From: Mogibacterium sp.
GTDB taxonomy: Bacteria; Bacillota; Clostridia; Peptostreptococcales; Anaerovoracaceae
Length of the DNA stretch: 64,000 bases
Assembly (NCBI GenBank): GCA_017433975.1
Contig: JAFRGD010000014.1
Coordinates: 1 to 64,000 of the forward strand
Direction of reading: 5' to 3'
Under the pieces are notes generated by a model that was not told the DNA's origin, made no database searches, and saw nothing but the letters and a program-made list of their open reading frames with translations. The first letter of the stretch is position 1; each line of letters opens with the position of its first letter. The position numbers and the translations under genes are program-made. Below, piece after piece: positions 7,718-14,810 of the stretch.

Positions 7718-7747
7718 TGAAAACCGGAACCGTCCCTGGTTTCACCT
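7718..7747. repeat. REP-like 30-bp element, copy 3
   Basis: The core CGGAACCGTCCC with TGAAAAC on the left and GGTTTCACCT on the right lies between the nucleosidase stop and the fructosamine kinase start. Partial extra copies of the tail (TGGTTTC, ATTTTCACC) follow to 7766. Confidence 0.75.
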
Positions 7748-7767
7748 GGTTTCGTCTATTTTCACCG

Positions 7768-8451
7768 TCAGATGACGCCGTCGCGGATGACCGCCTCGAC
7801 GATCTGCATGCAGACGTCGGCCGCCTCGCGGGCGCGGCTGCAGTATTCCTCCGCGCCGCCGGTGATGCTGTCCGAAATCGACTTGATCAAGAGGTTCGGT
7901 ACGTTGTTCAGGTCCGTGATCAGGACCACCGCCGCGCTCTCCATGTCGCAGATGTCCGCAGCAAACTGCTCGTGCAGCTCGCGCTTGCGGGCCGCGTCGG
8001 CCACGAACTTGTCGCCGGACGCTGCTGTGACGACCGGGATCGCCGGGTACATCTCGGTGACCTTTTCCAGGATCCGCGCCGTCGCCGGCAGGTAGACGTC
8101 CGGATACTCCAGGTGCCGCCCCACTTCGCAGCCGTCCACGGCCGACGTATCCATCTCGTAGTGGACGACCCTGGACACGAAGCAGGTCTCCGCGATCCCG
8201 AGCGCCCCGGTCAGCGCCCCGACCACGCCGAAATTGATGAGCAGGTCGATTTTGTACACACTGCACAGCAGCTGGACCGCCGCGGCCGCCTTGATCTGCC
8301 CGGCGCCCGAGTGCACAAAATACATCTCGCAGTCCGGCCGCGCCAGCATGTAAACGTCAAACCCTCCGGCCGTCTCCTGCCGGAGGTCTTCTTTATATTT
8401 CGCAAGCACCGTGTCGATTTCCACGGCAACCAAGATTCCAATCCTCTTCAT
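7768..8451 (-). CDS. 5'-methylthioadenosine/S-adenosylhomocysteine nucleosidase-like protein
   Basis: This 227-aa protein has the PNP/UDP phosphorylase fold and would cleave the glycosidic bond of MTA, SAH or 5'-deoxyadenosine. Family hallmarks are the N-terminal IGILVAVE strand, SGAGQIKAAAA, the ASGDKFV turn, the substrate-clasping DMESAAV and a late ISDS motif with the catalytic Asp. The GFDVYMLARPD segment is a little divergent from standard MtnN, so a related nucleosidase activity cannot be excluded. An AAGGGAG site precedes the ATG at 8451. The gene is 48 bases downstream of glutaminase and closes the dense minus-strand run before a REP element. Confidence 0.8.
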   Translation of the reverse strand: MKRIGILVAVEIDTVLAKYKEDLRQETAGGFDVYMLARPDCEMYFVHSGAGQIKAAAAVQLLCSVYKIDLLINFGVVGALTGALGIAETCFVSRVVHYEMDTSAVDGCEVGRHLEYPDVYLPATARILEKVTEMYPAIPVVTAASGDKFVADAARKRELHEQFAADICDMESAAVVLITDLNNVPNLLIKSISDSITGGAEEYCSRAREAADVCMQIVEAVIRDGVI

Positions 8452-8499
8452 CGGGTCTCCCTTCGCCAGTCAATTATCCCGTCCGTTTCCGCGATTTTT

Positions 8500-9447
8500 C
8501 TACGGTATGATCTCGGCCGTGATGTCGTTCGGGTCAAAAATGTGCAGTTTGAGCGCCCGCGACAGGTACGCCAGCACCGGCTTGCCCGCGATGCAGTTGC
8601 CCTTGTCGTCCAGCGACGGTCCGTACACGCCGATGCCCAGCCGGTTGTCCGCCGCGGACAATACGCCGCCGCCGACCCCCGCCTTGGACGGGATGCCCAC
8701 CTTGACCGCGAATTCGCCGGACTCGTCGTACATCCCGCAGGTCAGCATGATGGTCTTGGCGATCTCGCAGAGGCGGCTGTCGATCAATTCGTTCCCGCGG
8801 GCGTCGACGCCATCCATCGCGAGGAGCACCGCACAGTTGGACAGGCTCCGCGCTGTCACGGACAGCGAGCACATCCGCGTATACAGGTCCAGTGTCTCTT
8901 CGACGCTGCTCTGGATGATACCTTTGCTCTCGAGGAGATACGCAATTGACTTGTTCCGCGACATGTTGGCCAGTTCGGACCGGTAAACGGTCTCGTCCAG
9001 GCAGATTTCCGGATCGTTGCAGAACCGGCGCGTCGTCTCGAGGAGGCTCTCGAAAGAAACCTTACCGACCAGCAGGCTGGTCACCGTCAGTGCCCCGGAG
9101 TTGACCATCGGGTTGTACGGCCGGTTGCTCTTGAGGTCGAGCTCGATGAGCGAGTTAAACGCCTCGCCCGACGGCTCCATCCCGACGTTCCGGAAGACCT
9201 CGCCCACGCCGAACCGCTCCATCGCGACGATGAGGGTCACGACCTTGGAGATGCTCTGCATCGTAAACCGCTTGTCGACGGTTCCGATTCCGTAGTGCAG
9301 CCCGTCCCGGGTGCAGATACTGATCCCGAGCGCGTTCTTGTCCGCCCGGCCGAGCTCCGGAATGTACGTGGCGACCGCACCGTCCGGGATGACGGCTTCG
9401 CCTCTTCGATAGGCTTCTCTTAAAACTTCGGAAATGGATATCTTCAT
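8500..9447 (-). CDS. glsA: Glutaminase A
   Basis: This is a serine-dependent beta-lactamase-like glutaminase that hydrolyses L-glutamine to glutamate and ammonia. The 315-aa length matches the family. The catalytic SxxK is visible as SISK at residues 65-68. It is followed by NPMVNSGAL, the Tyr/Asn-rich middle, and the KAGVGGG motif. No strong ribosome binding site precedes the ATG at 9447; a weak GAGG lies about 17 bases upstream. The 46-base spacer from the deacylase-like gene is made of T/G-rich repeated words. Co-direction with the upstream genes suggests read-through transcription, but it could be an independent unit. Confidence 0.9.
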   Translation of the reverse strand: MKISISEVLREAYRRGEAVIPDGAVATYIPELGRADKNALGISICTRDGLHYGIGTVDKRFTMQSISKVVTLIVAMERFGVGEVFRNVGMEPSGEAFNSLIELDLKSNRPYNPMVNSGALTVTSLLVGKVSFESLLETTRRFCNDPEICLDETVYRSELANMSRNKSIAYLLESKGIIQSSVEETLDLYTRMCSLSVTARSLSNCAVLLAMDGVDARGNELIDSRLCEIAKTIMLTCGMYDESGEFAVKVGIPSKAGVGGGVLSAADNRLGIGVYGPSLDDKGNCIAGKPVLAYLSRALKLHIFDPNDITAEIIP

Positions 9448-9493
9448 GATGGTTTCGTTTATTGCCTCGTTGTCGTTATCGCTGTTGTTATCG

Positions 9494-10429
9494 TTAATGT
9501 CCCAGGGTGTCGCGCGTGCGGTTCACATCCCGCAGGACTTTGTGCTTGAAAGAAGGAACGCCGAGCTGCTCCGCCGCGGCCCGGCAGACCGCCTTGTACG
9601 GGCCGGCGAGGTTGTCGTGGAAGGAAATTCCGTCGATGCCGCCGGCGATGCTCTCGATGGCGTTCTGCAGTTTGGCCGCGCCGCCCTCGCCGGTGTAGTC
9701 GCCGGACACCAGCCACTGGTTCGGCAGGATGTGGGCGCACATCACCGGATAATCCGGGAAGAGGCCGCACGCGGAAAACGCGCTCTCGAAGTGCACGCCG
9801 CCCGCCGCGAGGAGGACCTTCGGCCGCGCTTTGCTGTCAAAGACGTGAAAAAGCGCCGTTGCGAGGGCCCTGGCCGCCGCCGGGTCCGCCCAGCACGCCG
9901 GGGAGCTCCCGATCTCGATGTCGTACTGCGGCACCGGGTAGTCCGGGATCCGCGCCGGGTCCTGGCCGTAGACCACGCCGGACCAGTGGGTCGCCTCGGT
10001 GCAGGCCGTCCAGCCGTCCAGGCCGCACGCAGCAGCCGCGTCGCGCAGCGCATTGAGCATATTACGGTAGAGCACCGGGTCCGTCGGCGCATACACGCCG
10101 CTCGGTACGTCCCCGATACTGTGCACGGTGAGCACGCAGTCCGGCGCGTTCGCGCCTTCGTGCCAGTTGACGACGCCCGCGAAGTCGCAGTCGCGGAACG
10201 AAGCATTCAGCTCCGGCAGGTACTCCGCCCACCGGTGGCTCAGGACATCCGTCGTCTCCGCGAACGCGAACGCGTTTCCGGCTGCGTCCGTGCAGCCGAG
10301 CACCGGCTTCCCGTCAAACGTCAGCCCCGTCTCCGCGAGCGGCGCCAAGGCCTTGACCGCTTCGTATACGTGTGCCGCCGCCGGGTCCTTCGTCAGGTCC
10401 GTACAGAAGAAATAGATGGCTTTTTTCAT
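9494..10429 (-). CDS. Archaeal-type D-aminoacyl-tRNA deacylase (DTD2/GEK1) homologue
   Basis: This 311-aa protein matches the motif order of the DTD2/GEK1 family, which removes D-amino acids from mischarged tRNAs. I see WHEGANAPDCVLTVHSIGD (equivalent of the SRHSS..LTVHxxGN block), CTEATHWSG (family EATHHGP), YDIEIGSSPACW (family FVEIGSxxxxW) and LLAAGGVHFESAF (family GGGHYAPRF). Several usually invariant His positions are replaced, so activity may be altered. The family is best known from archaea and plants, which makes a bacterial copy notable. Its ATG overlaps the stop of the upstream HEPN gene (ATGA), with an AAGGAG site inside that gene, so it is translationally coupled to it. A divergent hydrolase is the alternative. 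Confidence 0.68.
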   Translation of the reverse strand: MKKAIYFFCTDLTKDPAAAHVYEAVKALAPLAETGLTFDGKPVLGCTDAAGNAFAFAETTDVLSHRWAEYLPELNASFRDCDFAGVVNWHEGANAPDCVLTVHSIGDVPSGVYAPTDPVLYRNMLNALRDAAAACGLDGWTACTEATHWSGVVYGQDPARIPDYPVPQYDIEIGSSPACWADPAAARALATALFHVFDSKARPKVLLAAGGVHFESAFSACGLFPDYPVMCAHILPNQWLVSGDYTGEGGAAKLQNAIESIAGGIDGISFHDNLAGPYKAVCRAAAEQLGVPSFKHKVLRDVNRTRDTLGH

Positions 10430-12354
10430 TGCGAAGACTCCTTTTCTTTTGCGGTTTCCGGTTTCTGCTCCGGCGTCGATTCCGCAGGCGCCGGCTTTGG
10501 CCTTCTCGGCCGCTGCCCGCTGCTTTCCATCTTATTGAAGCACGCCCGGACCTCGTCGTTGGTGACTTTCACGACGTCCGGGTTCTTGTCGCGGATCAAT
10601 TCCATGGCGGTATCATAACTGTTCAGGAAATACTGGATCCCCTCCCGGATCCACGACATCAAGTACGGGACGTCCTTCCGGTCGACGATCAGCCGTCCGC
10701 CGTCGTCGACGCGGTTGTCCGCGTGGTTGGTCCGGTTCCGGATCTCCCCGATATGATAATACGCGTAGAGCAGGTTGCCGACCGCCTCCCGGTCGTCGCA
10801 GCACGTGAGGGCCGTGATGGTATCTGGGTCCGTATTGTCCAGCCCGGCCAGCCGGAGGTTGGCGTAGGCGCGCTGCGGGTCCTCCGCCTTGGACGTGCTG
10901 CCCCTACGGATATAGGTCTTGATAAAAAAGTGCGAGATGTCGTCCATCTTCCAGTATTCGAACGGCCGTAGCTCCTGCCGCTCTTTCGCGAAGATCTGCA
11001 GGACGTGGTCTTTTTCCGCCTCGGAACCGCAATAATAGAACAGGCCGGTATCGACCAGCATGGCCGGCGCCTTGGATTCGATGATGGTCAGCGTCTGCTG
11101 ATAGAATTTCTTGCTGAAGGCCCAGCGGACCAGGTCGATGAACCGGGTCTCGTTTCCCTCGAGGAGCGGTCCGTAGTCCAGACGGATGCCTTCGGCGATA
11201 ATCGTAAAAAGCTTGCAAAAGTAGTTGTCCGAGCCGAAGTTCACCCCGCCCGCGTAGATCTCCCGGAGCTGCTCGATGCCGCTCTCGATCTCCGCGATTT
11301 TGCAGAGCGAGACGCCGAAGTCGATGTGGCGCATCGCGTAGATCATCTTTTCGACTTCCTCGTTGCGGACGCCCGTCCGCTCCCAGTAATCGACGATCAT
11401 GTCGACCTTGCCGTACTGGAGGAAGGCCCGCATCGCCGCGACCAGCTCCGTGATTCCGAAGCCGACCGTATCGTCGCGGATCCACCCCGCGATGCCGTCG
11501 TCCGTCCCCGTGGTGTTCAGGATCCGCTTGACGGTAACCTGGCTGCCGTGCAGGGTGTCGATGATGTCGATCAGGTTCAGGAGGACGAAGTTGTCGGTCT
11601 GGTCGTCGTTGTTCAGCGCGACGTAAAGGTTGACCTCCTCGTCGTGGCCGGCCGTGATCGCGTTGACCAGCTCCAGCATGTTGTCGATCGGCAGCTTTCC
11701 GCCTTCGGTCAGGTTCGTCGGGATGAACCGGACTTTGACGTTCTCGTTTCCTTTGAGAAGCTCCAGTTTATACGAGTCCCGGAGCTCCATGTACAAATAG
11801 TTTTCCACCCAGTCGCGGTACCGGACCGGGTCCTCCGCCGCTTCCGGGATCTCTTTGCGCAGGGCCTCCCGGAACCGTCCGCAGTACGCCTGGTCCTCCG
11901 CGAGCTCGGAGAAGAACCGGTTGAACTTCCGGAACTCGTCCTCCGCGCCGGTCTCCTGGTAGAACTTCCGGATGAACTTGATCGTCCGGTCCTGCTCCTC
12001 CTCTGTCAGGAGGTCCGACAGGTCGTGCTGCTCGATCCGCAGTTCGTCGATGTACTGCGCGATCCGGTACCGGAACAGGCTGTACGCCGACAGGTCGTTG
12101 ATGTCGGAGGTATAGAAAGAAGACCCTTCCCGGAGGTTGATCAGCTTGCGGTCGTCACCTTCGTCGTAGGTCAGCCGCCGGCCGATGGTCACGATCTCGT
12201 CAATCGGGTCGTTCGCGAGCACGTATTTTGCGCTCGCCTCGACCGTCAACATGGCGTCGCAGGCCTTGAATTTCCCGCCGTCTTTGGCGAAGAAATAGCT
12301 GACCGTCCGGTCGTGCTTCTCGTACAGAGATGTCAGTAAAATGTTGTAAGCCAT
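10426..12354 (-). CDS. CARF-like/HEPN protein of the TM1812 (Csx1-like) type, orphan
   Basis: This is a 642-aa protein. The N-terminus MAYNILLTSLYEKHD, the DAMLTVEASAKYVLA helix and IDEIVTIG resemble the first strand-helix-strand of TM1812/Csx1-type CRISPR-associated proteins, which sense cyclic oligoadenylates through a CARF domain. The ligand loop DxTHG expected near residue 255 reads NNDDQTDN instead, followed by the family-like NFVLLNLIDIID. At residues 539-544, EIRNRTNHAD carries an R-X4-H motif characteristic of HEPN ribonucleases. The last 30 residues are a Pro/Glu/Lys-rich tail. No cas genes or repeats occur in the window. It starts two bases after the PHP gene and overlaps the deacylase-like gene. 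Inferred role: nucleotide- or stress-activated RNase; family assignment is from motif reading only. Confidence 0.6.
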   Translation of the reverse strand: MAYNILLTSLYEKHDRTVSYFFAKDGGKFKACDAMLTVEASAKYVLANDPIDEIVTIGRRLTYDEGDDRKLINLREGSSFYTSDINDLSAYSLFRYRIAQYIDELRIEQHDLSDLLTEEEQDRTIKFIRKFYQETGAEDEFRKFNRFFSELAEDQAYCGRFREALRKEIPEAAEDPVRYRDWVENYLYMELRDSYKLELLKGNENVKVRFIPTNLTEGGKLPIDNMLELVNAITAGHDEEVNLYVALNNDDQTDNFVLLNLIDIIDTLHGSQVTVKRILNTTGTDDGIAGWIRDDTVGFGITELVAAMRAFLQYGKVDMIVDYWERTGVRNEEVEKMIYAMRHIDFGVSLCKIAEIESGIEQLREIYAGGVNFGSDNYFCKLFTIIAEGIRLDYGPLLEGNETRFIDLVRWAFSKKFYQQTLTIIESKAPAMLVDTGLFYYCGSEAEKDHVLQIFAKERQELRPFEYWKMDDISHFFIKTYIRRGSTSKAEDPQRAYANLRLAGLDNTDPDTITALTCCDDREAVGNLLYAYYHIGEIRNRTNHADNRVDDGGRLIVDRKDVPYLMSWIREGIQYFLNSYDTAMELIRDKNPDVVKVTNDEVRACFNKMESSGQRPRRPKPAPAESTPEQKPETAKEKESSQ

Positions 12355-12355
12355 T

Positions 12356-13213
12356 TCATTCCTTCCGTATATCGTTCAGAAACCGCTGCATGCCGGCCGG
12401 CATGTCCGCCGGGTCCGTCAGGCCGGTGTCCCCGAGGATTACCAGCTTGTTCCCTCCGTGGTAGTCGCTCCCCGCGGTGACGTAGAGGTCGTACCGCTCC
12501 GCAAGGCCGAGCATCTCGTTCCGGAGCTTCGTTGTGAAGCCGGAGTAGAACACCTCGACGCCCTGCAGGCCGTAGCCGAGCAGCTTGCGGAGCCGCTCGT
12601 CCATCTCGTCGCCGAGGATGAGCTCGTCCCCGCTCCCGTAAAACGGATGGGCGAGCACCGGGATGCCGCCGCCCTCGAGGACCCCGCGGATCGCTTCCTC
12701 CGGCAGCAGGAAGAGGTCCGGAAAGCGGACCTGGTTAATGAACTTCTTGATGGCTTCTTCCTTGGTCTCGGTATAGCCGTATTTCACCATCAGGTTCGCG
12801 ATGTGCGGCTTGCCGGGGTTGTCCAGCGCGAGGAGCTGCTTGATTTCGTCCTCCGGAAACGTGAAGCCGAAGCGGTCCCGCAGCTCTTCCAGCCGCCCGC
12901 GGATCTTTTTCATGCGCATCCGGTGCGAAGCCGAGATCAGTTTCCGCATGGACGGCGCCGCCGGGTCGTAGCCGTACCCCAGGATGTGGTACTTTCCTTC
13001 GTCGTCCCGGCAGGAAAACTCCACGCCGTTCACGAAGGCCGGGTCCCCCTCCGCGAGGACTTCGCGGATGATTCCGCAGCCCTTGACCGCGTCGTGGTCC
13101 GTCACGGAAAAGAGGCCGATGCCAGCCTCCTTCACCTTTTGCAGAATCTCCTCCGGCGTGTCCGTGCCGTCGGAGACCGTCGTATGCATGTGTAAATCGA
13201 TTTTTACGTTCAT
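12356..13213 (-). CDS. PHP-domain phosphoesterase (RNase AM/TrpH-like)
   Basis: This 285-aa protein starts with the PHP metal motif DLHMHTTVSDG. TDHD near residue 39, the GVEFS Glu, AHPF and the late GSDYHGG complete the set of metal ligands. The layout and length match the TrpH/YciV group, whose characterised member is a 5'-3' exonuclease and 3',5'-bisphosphate nucleotidase acting on short RNA ends. The stop of the upstream STAS fusion directly abuts its ATG (TGAATG), and the next gene begins two bases after its own stop. Tight coupling with a HEPN-type protein and a tRNA deacylase homologue is consistent with an RNA-processing role, which is inference. Confidence 0.85.
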   Translation of the reverse strand: MNVKIDLHMHTTVSDGTDTPEEILQKVKEAGIGLFSVTDHDAVKGCGIIREVLAEGDPAFVNGVEFSCRDDEGKYHILGYGYDPAAPSMRKLISASHRMRMKKIRGRLEELRDRFGFTFPEDEIKQLLALDNPGKPHIANLMVKYGYTETKEEAIKKFINQVRFPDLFLLPEEAIRGVLEGGGIPVLAHPFYGSGDELILGDEMDERLRKLLGYGLQGVEVFYSGFTTKLRNEMLGLAERYDLYVTAGSDYHGGNKLVILGDTGLTDPADMPAGMQRFLNDIRKE

Positions 13214-14791
13214 TCAGAAAGCCTTCTTCACCCGCAGGATGTTCTTGCCGTCCTTGAATTCGTAGGTCACTTCGTCCATCATCTTTTTGACCATCAATAT
13301 CCCGAGCCCGCCGATCTGCCGCTCCTCGGCCGGCAGGGTGATGTCCGGGTCCTCGAGCGCGAGCGGGTCAAACGGGGTCCCGCTGTTGATAAAGGTAAGC
13401 GTCACCGCCGGCTCCTCCGACACGTCGACGCGAATCGTCACGTCGCCCTTATCCGGCGCGTAAGCGTATTTCACGTTGTTGGTGAAGATCTCTTCGACCA
13501 CGACGTCGATCTGCATCGCCGCCTTTGGCGGGCAGTCCGCGGCCTCGAGCAGCTGATCCACAAAGTCGAAGACCTTCTGCATGTTCTCCGCCTCCGCCGG
13601 AACCACGAGGACGGTCTCCGGCGCGGCGTCCGGCTCCTTCCGTTCGAACAGCAGCGTGTCCGTCCGCCCGAGCAGGTCGATCAGCTCTTCCTTCCAGTGG
13701 TCGATCTCCGCCCGGCCTTCTTCGGTCTCGAGGCCCTTCCGGCGAATCGACCGGCGGATCATGCGGGTATAGCCAATGATTCGGGCCTTGTCCTCCACCG
13801 CGCGGAGCTCAGCCTCGTCGTCCGTGCCGAGGTACGCCGCGAGCGACTTCCGCCAGAACTTGCCGCCGGTCTCAAAGTCAAGCCCCTGGAACTTGCGGAT
13901 CACTTCGTGGTCCACCTCCGAGAAACCGACGAACGAGTTGAACATCGACGCGAGTTCAAAGATCGGGTTGCCGACCGCCAGCGTGTCCATGTCGATGATC
14001 AGGACTTCGTCGTTCTGAAGCTGGAGGTTTTTGGTGTGGTAGTCGCCGTGGATCATGTGGTCGTCGTGCGGAACCGCCTCGACGAGCGACATGAGCTTGG
14101 CCCCAGACTCCTCCGGCAGGTAGTCCTGCATGAATTTCGCCCAGCCGATGACCGTCTCCCGCATGTCCGGGAGTTTACCCTCCGGCACGACCGTGCTGTG
14201 GATTTTCTTAAGCATTTCCACGTATTCCTGCACGCACCAGTCCAGCTTGTCCGGCTCTTCGGCCAGGATCTTAGAGAAGGAGCGCGCGTTCAGGAGCTCG
14301 AAGACCGACCCGTAGCTGTCGCCCACGCGGACGACGTCGTACGAAATCGCGGTCGGGATCCCGAGGATCAGGGCGAGCTTGGCGACCTCGCGTTCGTGCT
14401 GGATGTCCTCCAGCGCGTCCGCGTTGAGATAGACCTTGACGACGTTGTCCTGGTCGATCCGGTAGATCGCTCCGTTCGCGCCGCGGCCGATCTCCTCGCA
14501 GCCCTCGATCGAGACCACGCGGTAGGCCTTTTCTACCGGCATCATCTGCGTAAAGCCAGTCATTTCGAGGATTTCGTACACCTCGGACCGGACGTTGACG
14601 ATTCTGAGGTCCGGAGCTTTTTTGCGGACGTGCAGGATCAGGCGGAGCCCCGCACTGGAAATGTACGTCAGTTCCGCCGCGTCCAGGACGACCGCCTCGC
14701 CGGCTTCGCCGGCCTGCAGCGCGGCCAGAACCTCCTGCTCCACCTGCATCGCGTTGTTCGAGTCGATTCTTCCTTTCAGATCAATTTTCAT
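13214..14791 (-). CDS. STAS - kinase - anti-sigma HATPase fusion protein
   Basis: This 525-aa protein appears to contain a partner-switch module in one chain. Residues 1-90 form a STAS domain (anti-sigma factor antagonist) with the phosphorylatable site in YISSAGLR (Ser45/Ser46). Residues 93-390 form an aminoglycoside-phosphotransferase-like kinase: Gly-rich loop GRGANGAIY, VVKVY lysine, catalytic loop HGDYHTKN and metal site IDMD, as in the TIGR02172-type family. Residues 405-525 form a GHKL ATPase of the RsbW/SpoIIAB kind, with EEIFTNNVKYAY (N box) and a GGLGILMVKK G-box. The gene sits between the HerA-like ATPase and the PHP gene. In classical systems STAS and HATPase are separate partners, so the in-chain arrangement is unusual. 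What it regulates is unknown. Confidence 0.85.
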   Translation of the reverse strand: MKIDLKGRIDSNNAMQVEQEVLAALQAGEAGEAVVLDAAELTYISSAGLRLILHVRKKAPDLRIVNVRSEVYEILEMTGFTQMMPVEKAYRVVSIEGCEEIGRGANGAIYRIDQDNVVKVYLNADALEDIQHEREVAKLALILGIPTAISYDVVRVGDSYGSVFELLNARSFSKILAEEPDKLDWCVQEYVEMLKKIHSTVVPEGKLPDMRETVIGWAKFMQDYLPEESGAKLMSLVEAVPHDDHMIHGDYHTKNLQLQNDEVLIIDMDTLAVGNPIFELASMFNSFVGFSEVDHEVIRKFQGLDFETGGKFWRKSLAAYLGTDDEAELRAVEDKARIIGYTRMIRRSIRRKGLETEEGRAEIDHWKEELIDLLGRTDTLLFERKEPDAAPETVLVVPAEAENMQKVFDFVDQLLEAADCPPKAAMQIDVVVEEIFTNNVKYAYAPDKGDVTIRVDVSEEPAVTLTFINSGTPFDPLALEDPDITLPAEERQIGGLGILMVKKMMDEVTYEFKDGKNILRVKKAF

Positions 14792-14810
14792 AAGCTTGTA
14801 TACCCTTTGT

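Noticed and set aside
11005..12339. 444-codon antisense frame over the CARF-like gene
   Set aside because: It is a typical high-GC antisense shadow with runs of Val, Arg, Asp and Leu and no ribosome binding site.
10426..12354. CRISPR-Cas type III locus
   Set aside because: Only a CARF-like/HEPN candidate is present; no Cas10, Csm/Cmr, Cas6 or repeat array lies in the window.
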